Source of the DNA: JBBRWV01 sp038248985
GTDB lineage: Bacteria > Planctomycetota > Phycisphaerae > WQYP01
Direction of reading: 5' to 3'
NCBI GenBank assembly: GCA_038248985.1
Contig: JBBRWV010000099.1
Location: 1 to 14,511, forward strand
DNA: 14,511 nucleotides
Of the stretch, positions 1-9,120 are shown piece by piece (the stretch's first letter is position 1; each line of letters opens with the position of its first letter). The notes beneath the pieces were generated by a model. It was not told where the DNA came from, did not search any database, and worked only from the letters and a program-made list of their open reading frames with translations. The position numbers were made by a program, and so were the translations under genes.

Positions 1-1131
1 CCATTTCCCCCGCCCCGCCCCGTCCCCTTTCAACATCTGCGCCATAAATCCCGCCATCAGCGGCACTAACAGCGGATACGCCGGCAGCAAATACCGGTTC
101 CGAAAAATATTCCCCATGATGAATGTCACCAGCAAAATCCCCGTCCACACCCCCGCCCACCGAATTTCCTCGCCATACTTCACTCCAAACGCCTTCACCT
201 CCGCCCGCCTTCCCCAGCCCAGAAAAATCATAACTGCTGCCCACGGCAAGAGATCCACCACGAGCATCAATGGATACTGCCCCAGATTCTCCACGATGTA
301 CCACTTCGATCCCGCCGTCCGCCCACCCACCTGGTCCGTCCAAAACTGTACCAACGCGCCCCACCCATGCACCCAAAAAATCAACACGAACCACCCTAAC
401 GCAAAAACAGCGCCCATCAGCATCCCCCAAAAATCCACGATCCGCCCCACTCTCTTCCACCATCCTTCCCCCGCGAAAATGACCGGCCCGCGCCACAAAA
501 AAATCACCCCGGTGAGCACCATCAGCAAAATCGCCATCCCGCCCTTCGTCGCACACACCATCCCCAACCCGCCCCAAAACAACCATCGGCTCCACCGCCG
601 CCCCCATCCGCTGTCCCCCTCAAACCCCACCAGGATCCGCACCAGCCCATACAAACACACTGAAACAAAAAATCCCTGCAGCATGTCTGGAGTCGTGCGG
701 ATTGACGTGTTCAACACATGCACGTTGCTCACCATCAACCCCGCCGTCAGCAACCCCACCCACCGCTCCTTCGGCAGCATCCGCTTGGCAATCGCCGCGG
801 TCAGCAAAATCGTTCCGCAGCCTGCCACCAAAAACGGCAACCGCGTACACGCATAATTCACCCCCCACACCCAATTGCTTGCCACGATCACCCAGTAGGT
901 CATCACCGGCTTGTTGAACCGCAACCGCCCATCGCCAAACCGCGGCGTCAAATAGTCACCGCTCTCCCGCATCCCCATCACCGCATCGGTATAAAATCGC
1001 TCATCCCCCCGATACCCCGACAACACCGACAACAGCGGCAGCGACACCAAAAAAAATACTCCCACCAACACCCCTATCCATTTCCATTCCCCCTTCAACT
1101 TCCCATCATCCATCGCGGCCAATCCCATCAT
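1..1131 (-). CDS. ArnT/PMT-like (GT39) membrane glycosyltransferase, 3' end missing
   Basis: The frame is open from an ATG at 1131 down to base 1, giving 377 residues with the C-terminus outside the window. After a short cytoplasmic N-terminus and a membrane segment (about 18-37) comes the first periplasmic loop with GDERFY (residues 42-47), the acidic motif used by GT39/ArnT-type enzymes for metal and polyprenyl-phosphate sugar handling. Then come YLTPRFGDGRLRFNKPV (about 60-76), the family's typical 'P...G..r..KP' segment, and TPDMLQGFF (about 145-153). Several hydrophobic helices follow, and RNRYLLPAYP (344-353) is the conserved late motif. The family moves a sugar from a lipid carrier to lipid, protein or polymer at the membrane; the acceptor cannot be read here. 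An in-frame stop lies upstream with no ATG in between, so 1131 is the earliest ATG; 1128 and 1113 are alternatives and only a weak GGGA precedes them. It is divergent from the secreted gene at 1304. Confidence 0.9.
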   Translation of the reverse strand, partial: MMGLAAMDDGKLKGEWKWIGVLVGVFFLVSLPLLSVLSGYRGDERFYTDAVMGMRESGDYLTPRFGDGRLRFNKPVMTYWVIVASNWVWGVNYACTRLPFLVAGCGTILLTAAIAKRMLPKERWVGLLTAGLMVSNVHVLNTSIRTTPDMLQGFFVSVCLYGLVRILVGFEGDSGWGRRWSRWLFWGGLGMVCATKGGMAILLMVLTGVIFLWRGPVIFAGEGWWKRVGRIVDFWGMLMGAVFALGWFVLIFWVHGWGALVQFWTDQVGGRTAGSKWYIVENLGQYPLMLVVDLLPWAAVMIFLGWGRRAEVKAFGVKYGEEIRWAGVWTGILLVTFIMGNIFRNRYLLPAYPLLVPLMAGFMAQMLKGDGAGRGKW

Positions 1132-1303
1132 TTCATTCCCATCGTCCGCGTGCCAAATTCACCGCGCCATTCACCGGCAACTCCAGTCCTTAAGCGTCCC
1201 AGTCTACCTTGTACATTTCTTCCCGTCTCTGTCATAACTACGCCTTCTCATCGTTGCTCTACTGGGCGCTCCCACATGTCGCCCCCGTTCTCAGGAGACT
1301 CGT
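1132..1303. promoter_or_regulatory. Divergent intergenic region with possible plus-strand promoter
   Basis: These 172 bases separate two divergent genes and must hold both start signals. On the plus strand TTGTAC (1209-1214) and CATAAC (1233-1238), 18 bases apart, are a weak sigma-70-like pair that would give a leader of about 60 nt. A good Shine-Dalgarno AGGAG (1293-1297) lies 6 bases before the ATG at 1304. I saw no convincing promoter for the minus-strand gene. The boxes match the consensus only partly, so this is tentative. Confidence 0.35.
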
Positions 1304-4300
1304 ATGAAATCGTCCACCCCCGCGCGTTTTCTCACCGCCACCCTGGCCCTCCTCCTTGCGGCCAGCTCCCTCCTGTCCCTCTTGGCCCAAACCACTCCCC
1401 CCGCCCCGCGCCCGGCCGCCGCTCTCACCTACCCCCGCGGCTTCGCCCCCGCATTCACCGCTGACCACATCGACATGAATCTCACCCAGCAATTCCGCGA
1501 CGGCAAACCAGCGCCTGCGGACCCTGCCCAAGTCGCCTGCGCCCTCTCGCTCACGCCCCCCGAAGGCAACTTCGAACAAGCCCGCTGGGAAGCCGGCAAA
1601 ATCGCCAACGGCGAAAACGCCACCTTCGATTACCTCCTCGTGCTCAAAGCCCCCACACCCGTCGGCACCATTTCCATCGAACCTCCCAACTACGGCGACA
1701 ACGCCGGCTCACGCAACGGCGGCGAACTCTATATCCTCAAAGAATCCGTCGCGGCCGCACCCAACGCCGCCGACCCCGCCCAATGGACCAAGATCGAATT
1801 CCCCGGCATTCAACCTTTCCAGCGCTTCGCTGTCCTTCCTCCCAACTCCAAACCGCGGGCCTTCCTTTATCGTGACATCCGCAACGCCGGCGCTTCTACT
1901 GTGACACACTGGAACTTCCACACCAACCGCCTCGCCAACGTCACGGCCCTCGCCAAAGTTTATGGCAATCCCAACGGCACGGACCCGGACGGCATCCTCC
2001 GCGGGACCGGCTGGACCAGCTTCGCCACCTCTCCCACCCGCACCAAAGCCCCGCCCCACAACGCCAAAAACCCCGCCTGGTACATCCTCTCGTGGGACAA
2101 ACCCCAAGATCTCACCGGCCTCTTCTTCAGCTCCAGTGCTACCGCCATCACCGTCTACCGCTTCAAAGGCGACGCCTCCGTCAACCCCGCGCTCGCCCCC
2201 TCATCTGATTGGGAAGCAGTCGATCCCGCGGCCGTCCGTGAATGCAAACACCAGTTCCAATGGTGGGCCTACTTCACCCGCTGGGTCGATCTCCCGCCCG
2301 CCCCCACCCGCGCTATCAAAATCGAAATCACCGCCTGCGATGGCAGCTTCGCGTGGATCAACGCCATCGGCTCCATGATTAACCTCAAAAACGCCGCGCC
2401 CCCCGTCCTCCCTGTGCGCGATGACGCCCCGCCCTTCCGCATCCCCGCCGCCCTCGCCAAAGAAGGTCAGAGTGCCATCGTCATCGACACTGCCGACGGC
2501 GTCCGCGTCAAGAATATCCTCGCCCAAGTCGAAGTCCCACAAACCGCTCCGGAGTTCGCCTGGGATCTCCGCGGCCCCGACGGCAACCTCGTCGCCCCCG
2601 GCAAATACCGCTTCAAATCCATCACCGGCCCGCTCCCCCAACTGGTCTACCGCAACACCCCCTACCCCAACATCCAAAATTTCTTCTCCGACCGCGTTCC
2701 CTGGCTCACCGGTCACTCCGGCCCCAACGGCTGGCTCTCCGACCACGCCGGAAACTGGGCCTGCACCTCCCTCGGTGATCGCGTCTACTTTGGCGCCTCG
2801 GTCTCCGAAGCCGGCGTCACCCTCATCGAAACTGACCTCGATGGCAAAAAACTCTGGGGCGGCAATTACTTCGGTGCCTGGGTCGGACCCGAAGCCCTCA
2901 CCGCCGATCACGCCCAAAATACGATCTTCGTCTACGCCACGGACAAAAAAGTCTACCGCATGAATCCCACTACGCGCAAAATTGACCAAATCTTCCAGGC
3001 CGGCGTGATCGAAAACAACGTTGACCGCCGCGGCTACTTCACCGCCTTCGCCGCCCACGACAACAAACTCTACATCTCCTACGCCGGCGGCATGCCGCTC
3101 CTCGACAACGCCGCCGGGGCAGACGCCCTCGATATGGCCAACTGCACCCCCAACCCCGACGCCGGCGATTTAGTCCGCCTGCTCCGCATCACGGGACGTC
3201 CGCCCGGCCGCGGCGTTGACCCCAACTCCAAACAACCCCTCGGCAGCGGCCGCCTCTTCCTCGAATCCACCTACTCCAAAGACCCCCTTCAATACTCCGT
3301 CATCGCCTTCAAAAAAGCCGCCCCCCTCGGCAGCATCATCCTCCCCCATCCCTCCGCCACTGAAAAAATGGAAATCAGCATCCTCAAATCCGACGCCCCC
3401 TATCCGCCGCGCCCCGCCACCGATGCCGACTGGACGGCCCTCCCTGACCAGGGCCGCGCCAATCGCTGGGAATGTCTCACCACCCCGCCCAACACCCTGA
3501 CCCGCGCCCTGCGGTTTAAATTCACCCGCCCCGCCGCCGATGCCGCCTCCAAAGATTCCTGGTTCGCCCGCCTCGATGGGCTCCGCCTCCTGAACCGCCG
3601 CTTCCAGGACCTCGCCGTCTCCGCCAAAATCCGCGTCAACTCCGGCACCCTCACGCCGGCCGGTGAATGGGACGCCCAACGCAAAGACGCCATCGGCGAC
3701 GACAAGCCCGGCATTTACCTGATGGAATGGGACACCCCGCAGAAATTGGATGCGCTGGCTATCAAGGAAATCGACGGCGCCCGCGCCGAAATCGACATCT
3801 GGACCGGCCCCGCCACCGGCCCCATCGCCCTCGACGCCGCCGCCGGCTGGAAAAATGTCGCCTCCTACAAGCCCCCGCGCCGCACCGCCGATTACTCCGG
3901 TAATGACAACCAGTTCGCCCGCTACATGGATGGCTACGTCGAGTTCCGCGAGAAAGGCGAACTCGTCACTCTCACCACCCGCGCCCTCCGCATCCGCATC
4001 ACCGAACCCTGGATGGACAACGCCGACGGCGGCTGCCTCCGCCACGATGGCCGCTCCGAACACGGCGTACACATCACTGAGTCCTACATCATGAATCTCG
4101 ACACCCGACGCTGCAAAATTTACGGCGTCATCCCCCTCCAATCTCTCGGCGGCGCTCCTGCCTTCGACCCCCTCCTCTACGAACGCGTCGAAGTCCGTGA
4201 TGGCACCACCGGCAAACTCCTCCGCGAACTCCCCACCCAACTCGGCTGGGGCGGCATGGCCTTCGGCCCCGATGGCAACCTCTACTCCATCAACGGCAAC

Positions 4301-6514
4301 CACACCTCCATCGTCAAAGTCAATACCGAAACGGGCGCTTCCACCATCGTCGTCCCCGCCTGCGATCCCTCGCGCGCCACCGTCGGCCCCGATGGCAACG
4401 CCTACGTCAAACCCTGGGCCGAAGATGGTTCCTCCCCCGCCGTCCACGTCTACAGCCTCGCCACTGGAAAACTTCTGCGCACCCTCGGCAAACCCGCCAA
4501 CAAAAAAGCGGGCCCCTGGGATCCCCAGGCCCTCGCCCCCGACGTCAACTGCCTCGCCGTCGATCGCAACCTCCGCCTCTGGTATCCGGAAACCCTCTCC
4601 AATCCGCGACGGGTTCTCCAGTTCGATTCCAAAACCGGGGAACTGCTCAAAGAAATCCTCGGCCACACTTGGTACGGCGGCGCCGGCACGCTCAACCGCT
4701 ACGACATCTCCCGGGCCTACTTCGGCGCGACCGAATTCGAAATCGACTACGCCAAAAATAAATCCCGCATCCGCCGCCTCCTCACCAATGCCATGTACGC
4801 CGGCGATCTCGTCGCCGTCCGCATCAACAAACACACCTACCTCGTCTCGGCTCCCCTCAGCCAGAACGAACGCCAAAACACCGCTTTCGTCTACCTCGCC
4901 GATGGCGAAGCACCCATCCGCCTCGTCGCCGCATTCGGCGATGCCAACTTTTTTGCCCCTCTCCGCGCCAGCGCCATCGTCTCGCTCCTCAACGGCAAAA
5001 CCCCCAAAGACTTTAAATTCATCTGGTCCGACCGCAACGCCAACGGCAAGGTCGATTCCGACGAAGTCCAGTTCACGCCCAAAGCCCCCGATGAACGGTC
5101 CGTCTACCTCGCCGCCTTCGATTCCCAACTCGGCTGCTTCGCCCCCGATGGCCGCTACCAACCCAAAGAATTCCTTGCCGACGGCACCCCCCTATTCGAA
5201 CGCGCCCCCACTCCCCCCTTCGCCCGCAGCGCCTACTACAAACTCGCCAACGGCAACTACCTCATCATGCACGGCCAGTTTTCGCCCGATTCCCCCCAGG
5301 AAAATTACGTTGTCGATCCCACCGGCAAAAAACTCTGGGGCTACCCCGCCGGCAGCGGCGTCTCGGGCCTCAACATCCCCGGCTGGCAACCCGGCAACGT
5401 CTCCAATGAATTGTGCGTCATCGGACACGAAATCGACCCCGGCCCCCTCGGCGAATTCGTCGTCACCTCGGCCAACGACGGCCAATGGCGCATCTGGACC
5501 TCCGACGGACTCCTCGCCGGACAAATCCTCCTCCACAAAACCGACTCCCGCGCCCAGTTCCTCTCCATGCCCGACATCAAACCCGGCTCCCGCCTCGACC
5601 CCCTCACCGCCAGCCAGGAACACTTCCACGGCTTCTTCACCAAAGATGAAAACACCGGCAAGTACTACATCATCACCGGCTTCACTAGCATCAACATCCT
5701 CGAAGTCCAGGGGCTTGACCGCTTCACCCGTGTGACCACCGACTTCACCGTCACCGCCGCCGACCTCGACCGCACCCGCGCCTGGGAAGCCCAGCAGGTC
5801 CGCCGCCTCGTCGAAAACCGCCCTCTCGCCCTCCAGGCCCGGGCACTCGACGCCGCCAAAAACGAAGCCCCCAAAATTGACGGCCAACGCAAGGAATGGG
5901 GCGAACCCTCCGCCACCATGGGCAACGACAACGCCCACTCGTTCTCCCTCGCCTACGATGACAAAAACCTCTACCTCTGCTGGACCGCCAAAGGTCTCGG
6001 ACCCCTCAGCAACGCCGGCGGCGAATTCCAACGCACCTTTAAAACCGGTGCCGCCGTCGATTTCCTTCTTGCCACCAACCCCGCCGCCGACCCCGCCCGC
6101 ACGAAGCCGGCCGCCGGCGACCTCCGCGTCCTCATCACCATGGTCGACAAAAAACCCCGCGTCGTCCTCTACCAACCAATCGCCGCCGCCGCCAAACCCG
6201 CCGAAGCCTGGCGCACCTACACCCCCGCCGGCGGCGAATCGCTCTTTCAACGCGTCGTCGAACTCCCCGCCGCCTCCGTCGCCCTCTCCGGCGACAAAGA
6301 CTTCACCCTCGAAGCCGCCATCCCCCTCGCCGATCTGGGCCTCGCCCCCAAAAAAGGCCTCCGCCTCAAATGCGACTGGGGCTTCCTCACCACCGGCGAC
6401 GGCACCCAGGTCAAACAGCGCCTCTACTGGGCCAACCCCCAAGCCACCGGCACCAGCGACGAACCCACCGAATCCCGTCTCGAACCCCAATACTGGGGCC
6501 AGGTCACCTTTTAA
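1304..6514 (+). CDS. Giant secreted multidomain protein (discoidin-like, propeller-like, EF-hand, CBM9-like)
   Basis: A 1736-residue protein starting at ATG 1304, with AGGAG 6 bases upstream. Residues 1 to about 29 form a signal peptide with a Leu/Ala-rich core, so it is exported. Recurrent segments at about 107-165, 258-340, 664-775 and 802-903 share a 'W/Y..l.WD.PQ.L.gl' opening and a later 'W..v', resembling F5/8-type C (discoidin) folds. Residues about 419-440 resemble the FlgD-like Ig strand (WDLRGPDGN...GKYRF). Propeller/NHL-like stretches (phrases such as FGPDGNLYSI and VGPDGNAYV) occupy about 470-620, 957-1190 and 1270-1500. DRNANGKVDSDE at 1243-1254 is a canonical EF-hand calcium loop. 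Residues about 1522-1736, opening with IDGQRKEW, resemble CBM9/DOMON domains. It ends without a PEP-CTERM or other sorting tail. No catalytic motif was recognised, so its role is probably carbohydrate or surface binding (inference). Coding usage is strongly C-ending, in step with the C-rich plus strand here. Confidence 0.9.
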   Translation: MKSSTPARFLTATLALLLAASSLLSLLAQTTPPAPRPAAALTYPRGFAPAFTADHIDMNLTQQFRDGKPAPADPAQVACALSLTPPEGNFEQARWEAGKIANGENATFDYLLVLKAPTPVGTISIEPPNYGDNAGSRNGGELYILKESVAAAPNAADPAQWTKIEFPGIQPFQRFAVLPPNSKPRAFLYRDIRNAGASTVTHWNFHTNRLANVTALAKVYGNPNGTDPDGILRGTGWTSFATSPTRTKAPPHNAKNPAWYILSWDKPQDLTGLFFSSSATAITVYRFKGDASVNPALAPSSDWEAVDPAAVRECKHQFQWWAYFTRWVDLPPAPTRAIKIEITACDGSFAWINAIGSMINLKNAAPPVLPVRDDAPPFRIPAALAKEGQSAIVIDTADGVRVKNILAQVEVPQTAPEFAWDLRGPDGNLVAPGKYRFKSITGPLPQLVYRNTPYPNIQNFFSDRVPWLTGHSGPNGWLSDHAGNWACTSLGDRVYFGASVSEAGVTLIETDLDGKKLWGGNYFGAWVGPEALTADHAQNTIFVYATDKKVYRMNPTTRKIDQIFQAGVIENNVDRRGYFTAFAAHDNKLYISYAGGMPLLDNAAGADALDMANCTPNPDAGDLVRLLRITGRPPGRGVDPNSKQPLGSGRLFLESTYSKDPLQYSVIAFKKAAPLGSIILPHPSATEKMEISILKSDAPYPPRPATDADWTALPDQGRANRWECLTTPPNTLTRALRFKFTRPAADAASKDSWFARLDGLRLLNRRFQDLAVSAKIRVNSGTLTPAGEWDAQRKDAIGDDKPGIYLMEWDTPQKLDALAIKEIDGARAEIDIWTGPATGPIALDAAAGWKNVASYKPPRRTADYSGNDNQFARYMDGYVEFREKGELVTLTTRALRIRITEPWMDNADGGCLRHDGRSEHGVHITESYIMNLDTRRCKIYGVIPLQSLGGAPAFDPLLYERVEVRDGTTGKLLRELPTQLGWGGMAFGPDGNLYSINGNHTSIVKVNTETGASTIVVPACDPSRATVGPDGNAYVKPWAEDGSSPAVHVYSLATGKLLRTLGKPANKKAGPWDPQALAPDVNCLAVDRNLRLWYPETLSNPRRVLQFDSKTGELLKEILGHTWYGGAGTLNRYDISRAYFGATEFEIDYAKNKSRIRRLLTNAMYAGDLVAVRINKHTYLVSAPLSQNERQNTAFVYLADGEAPIRLVAAFGDANFFAPLRASAIVSLLNGKTPKDFKFIWSDRNANGKVDSDEVQFTPKAPDERSVYLAAFDSQLGCFAPDGRYQPKEFLADGTPLFERAPTPPFARSAYYKLANGNYLIMHGQFSPDSPQENYVVDPTGKKLWGYPAGSGVSGLNIPGWQPGNVSNELCVIGHEIDPGPLGEFVVTSANDGQWRIWTSDGLLAGQILLHKTDSRAQFLSMPDIKPGSRLDPLTASQEHFHGFFTKDENTGKYYIITGFTSINILEVQGLDRFTRVTTDFTVTAADLDRTRAWEAQQVRRLVENRPLALQARALDAAKNEAPKIDGQRKEWGEPSATMGNDNAHSFSLAYDDKNLYLCWTAKGLGPLSNAGGEFQRTFKTGAAVDFLLATNPAADPARTKPAAGDLRVLITMVDKKPRVVLYQPIAAAAKPAEAWRTYTPAGGESLFQRVVELPAASVALSGDKDFTLEAAIPLADLGLAPKKGLRLKCDWGFLTTGDGTQVKQRLYWANPQATGTSDEPTESRLEPQYWGQVTF

Positions 6515-6693
6515 CCAATCCCAATAGAGAGGCTTGAAAGGATAAAATTGTTGAAATAATTTAAGATATGCAGCGGCGTCCTGGCTGGTTGCTGATCACG
6601 GACTAATCAAGCATTGGACGCAACAAAGGATTGCATGTCACACCGCCCAGTGGCGCGGGACCGCAAGAACCAAACCCTCTAACCCCCGCAAGC

Positions 6694-6721
6694 GTCATTG
6701 GTCCTCGGTCATTCGTCATTG
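6694..6721. repeat. Tandem 7-bp repeat, GTCATTG-type, four units
   Basis: Four adjacent heptamers: GTCATTG, GTCCTCG, GTCATTC, GTCATTG. Three differ by at most one base; the second is diverged. It is non-coding. It could be part of a dispersed intergenic repeat family, but only one copy is visible in this window. Confidence 0.6.
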
Positions 6722-7074
6722 CCTCTCCCCCTCATCCTTTAAAATCTGTGTGCAGGCCCCGCAGGTCGCACAACCCTTTTTCCATTGTCGCGCCCATCCG
6801 CCAAACCCTCCCCCATTCCGCACCCCCGGAGCTGAACGAATCAACTATTTAACAAATTAGCCAAATTGCCACCACCTCCTACCCAATCCTCCCAAACTAC
6901 CCCCCCCTACCTGCCTCATCCCCCCTTTTTAGGGCTACAATACCCTTGCCCATCTTAACGAGTAGAGACAACCAAACTAATACTGTGTATTTTACTCATT
7001 CTCAACGATAATAGCTCACGACAGACACACAGCGGTCCCAAATCGGGGGCTTGTGAAAATATTCCCAAATACCA

Positions 7075-7102
7075 TTGAATTTCTCCCCGAAAACTCCATA
7101 CT
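7075..7102 (+). promoter_or_regulatory. Possible sigma-70-like promoter for the transporter gene
   Basis: TTGAAT (7075-7080) and CATACT (7097-7102) are separated by 16 bases and each matches four of six consensus positions. Transcription from here would begin just upstream of the strong Shine-Dalgarno AAAGGAG at 7128-7134. Tentative, based on position and partial match only. Confidence 0.35.
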
Positions 7103-7141
7103 AATTGGATTCCCCCGTCCTAATTTCAAAGGAGTCTCCCC

Positions 7142-9025
7142 TTGTTTCCCCTCGCCTCCCTCCTCACGCTCGCCTCCGAAACCGCCGCCACCACCGCCGC
7201 TAACTCCTCTTGGCTCACCGCCCTCTTCACCCAGGCCGATGGCAAAATGGAAGTCGCCCACGCCGTCCTCATCCTTGCGCTCGTCATCGCCTCAGGACTC
7301 GTTCTTGGCTCCTTCCGCGTCTTTGGAATCTCCCTCGGCATCGCCGGCGTCCTCTTCACCGGCATCGCCTTCGGACACTTCAACCTCACCATCAACCACA
7401 AAGTCCTCGAATTCGTCCGCGAGTTCGGGCTCATCCTCTTCGTTTACACCATCGGCCTCCAAGTCGGCCCCGGTTTCCTCTCCTCTCTTCGCAAAGCCGG
7501 ACTTCCCCTCAATATCATGGCCGCCTCGATCGTCCTCCTGGGCGTCATCACCACCCTCGGCGTCGTCTACACCACCAAGGCCGCCGGCAAACCCATCGAA
7601 ATGCCGGTCGCCGTCGGCCTGCTCTCCGGTGGCACCACCAACACCCCCTCCCTCGCGGCTGCTCAACAAGCCATTCGCGAAGTCCTCGGCTCCGCTGTTC
7701 CCGTCAAAACAGCCGTAGTGCCCCCTCCCGCGCCCACCACTTCCGACCCCGCCACCGCCGACTCCGCCACCGCCGTCACTCCCCCCGCCACCCCCCACGT
7801 CCGGACCGCCCAAGAAATCGACGAACTCAACAAACTCCCGGGCCTCGGCTACGCCGTCGCCTACCCCTTCGGCATCCTCGGCATCATCATCACCATGCTC
7901 CTCGTCCGCGTCGTCGGCCGCGTCGACGTCCAGCAGGAAAACGAACTCTTTGCCAAAATGAACCTCAAAGGTTCCGGCATCGAAACCCACAACTACGAAG
8001 TGACCAACCCCAATATCAGCGGCAAGCGCATCGAAGAAATCCCCCAACTCGCAAACTCCGGCATCGTTATCTCCCGCGTCCTCCATAATGGCAAACCCGC
8101 CGTCGCCTCCCAGGATTTCGTCCTTTCACTCGGCGACATCGTCCACGCCGTCGGGTCCAAAGCTCAGCTCGAACGCCTCACCTACATCATTGGCGCACCC
8201 AGCTCCGTCGACGTCAAAAAAATCCCCGGCGACATCATCGCCAAACGCGTCGTCGTCACCCACCGTGAAGTCCTCGGCAAAACCCTCGAAGAACTCGACT
8301 TCGATGACCGCTACGATGTCACCATCACACGCACCAGCCGGGCCGATGTCGAAATCGCCGCCACCCCCGGCTTTCGCCTCCAGTTCGGCGATGTCCTCCT
8401 CGCCGTCGGCAATTCCGAATCCCTCAAAAAGCTTTCCTCCGAAGTCGGTGACTCCGTCAAAAAGCTCGACCACCCCCACATCATCCCCATCTTCATCGGC
8501 ATCGCCCTCGGCGTCATCGTCGGATCCATTCCTTTCACCATCCCCGGCATTCCCGCACCCGTCAAACTTGGCCTCGCCGGCGGCCCCCTCCTCGTCGCCA
8601 TCATCCTGGCCCGCATCGGACAAATCGGACCCCTCACCTGGTTCATGCCCCGCTCCTCCAACCTCGCCATCCGCGAACTTGGCATCACCCTGTTCCTCGC
8701 GTGCGTCGGGCTCAACGCCGGCAACGCCTTCATCAAAACCCTCGTCGATGGCGATGGCTTCTACTGGATGGCCTGTGCCGCCGCCATCACCATCCTCCCC
8801 CTCCTCCTCGTCGGCTTCATAGCGCGCCTCATCTACAAGATCAACTACGTCACCATCTGCGGCCTCCTCGCCGGCTCCATGACCGACCCCCCGGCCCTGG
8901 CCTTCGCCAACCAAATGACCAGCGGCGAAGCCCCCTCCGTCGCCTACGCCACCGTCTATCCCCTTACCATGCTCATGCGCGTCGTCTCCGCCCAGGCCCT
9001 GGTACTCATCTTCTGGAAAATGTAG
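7142..9025 (+). CDS. AspT/YidE-family (AAE) membrane transporter with two RCK_C domains
   Basis: A 627-residue integral membrane protein. The chosen start is TTG at 7142 because AAAGGAG (7128-7134) lies 7 bases upstream; no ATG fits. Two related membrane halves (about 36-180 and 445-627) carry paired signatures: GLQVGPGF (105-112) and GLLSGGTTNTPSLAAAQQA (159-177) in the first, GLNAGNAF (523-530) and GLLAGSMTDPPALAFANQ (574-591) in the second. This is the duplicated YidE/YbjL/AspT domain. Between them lie two TrkA_C/RCK_C-like soluble domains (about 270-350 and 357-432), with GDIVHAVG and GDVLLAVG as matching strands. AspT proper exchanges aspartate for alanine; substrates of most relatives are unknown, so the cargo is not called. 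Residues about 184-225 form a Pro/Ala/Thr-rich insertion after the first half, an unusual linker. It appears monocistronic. A 6-bp hairpin follows the stop. Confidence 0.92.
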   Translation: MFPLASLLTLASETAATTAANSSWLTALFTQADGKMEVAHAVLILALVIASGLVLGSFRVFGISLGIAGVLFTGIAFGHFNLTINHKVLEFVREFGLILFVYTIGLQVGPGFLSSLRKAGLPLNIMAASIVLLGVITTLGVVYTTKAAGKPIEMPVAVGLLSGGTTNTPSLAAAQQAIREVLGSAVPVKTAVVPPPAPTTSDPATADSATAVTPPATPHVRTAQEIDELNKLPGLGYAVAYPFGILGIIITMLLVRVVGRVDVQQENELFAKMNLKGSGIETHNYEVTNPNISGKRIEEIPQLANSGIVISRVLHNGKPAVASQDFVLSLGDIVHAVGSKAQLERLTYIIGAPSSVDVKKIPGDIIAKRVVVTHREVLGKTLEELDFDDRYDVTITRTSRADVEIAATPGFRLQFGDVLLAVGNSESLKKLSSEVGDSVKKLDHPHIIPIFIGIALGVIVGSIPFTIPGIPAPVKLGLAGGPLLVAIILARIGQIGPLTWFMPRSSNLAIRELGITLFLACVGLNAGNAFIKTLVDGDGFYWMACAAAITILPLLLVGFIARLIYKINYVTICGLLAGSMTDPPALAFANQMTSGEAPSVAYATVYPLTMLMRVVSAQALVLIFWKM

Positions 9026-9037
9026 CTTCTCCTCATC

Positions 9038-9059
9038 GTCTCTCATTGGTAATAGAGAC
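9038..9059 (+). terminator. Weak hairpin after the transporter gene
   Basis: GTCTCT (9038-9043) pairs with AGAGAC (9054-9059) around a 10-base loop, 13 bases after the stop. There is no clean T-tract directly after it, so it may be a weak or Rho-assisted terminator rather than a strong intrinsic one. Confidence 0.3.
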
Positions 9060-9085
9060 CCCGGAAAACTCTTGCGCTTTTAGCG

Positions 9086-9114
9086 ACATTTGTATATAGA
9101 TATTTATATATAAT
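9086..9114 (+). promoter_or_regulatory. AT-rich promoter with perfect TATAAT -10 box
   Basis: TATAAT at 9109-9114 matches the sigma-70 -10 consensus exactly, inside an AT-rich run. The hexamer 17 bases upstream (9086-9091) is a poor -35, so strength depends on the AT-rich context. The predicted start, about 9121, is just before the first strong stem of the candidate RNA. The overlapping TAATACACA (9111-9119) is one base from the DnaA-box consensus TTATNCACA, which gives this stretch a second possible reading. Confidence 0.45.
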
Positions 9115-9120
9115 ACACAT

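Larger units (their letters stand above)
6515..7141. other. Intergenic region without a supported gene
   Basis: These 627 bases lie between two co-oriented genes. Short reading frames here lack ribosome sites and protein-like composition. The first 60 bases are AT-rich with no clear terminator hairpin after the giant gene. The middle carries a small heptamer repeat (6694-6721) and C-runs, and the last 150 bases are AT-richer and probably hold the transporter promoter. I see no tRNA, insertion sequence end or known riboswitch. Confidence 0.6.

Noticed and set aside
116..856. A 246-codon plus-strand frame over the glycosyltransferase
   Set aside because: Pro/Thr/His-rich and domainless; the minus strand reads through the whole segment with GT39 motifs in the correct order.
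3170..6490. Very long open frames on the minus strand opposite the giant secreted gene (3170-5161 and 5192-6490)
   Set aside because: They are Gly/Val/Glu-rich mirror images of a C-ending-codon gene, show no domain, and have no ribosome sites. The plus-strand protein has a signal peptide, Shine-Dalgarno and recognisable domains.
6984..6992. TGTGTATTT as a DnaA box
   Set aside because: Two mismatches to the consensus on the reverse strand and no cluster of boxes nearby.
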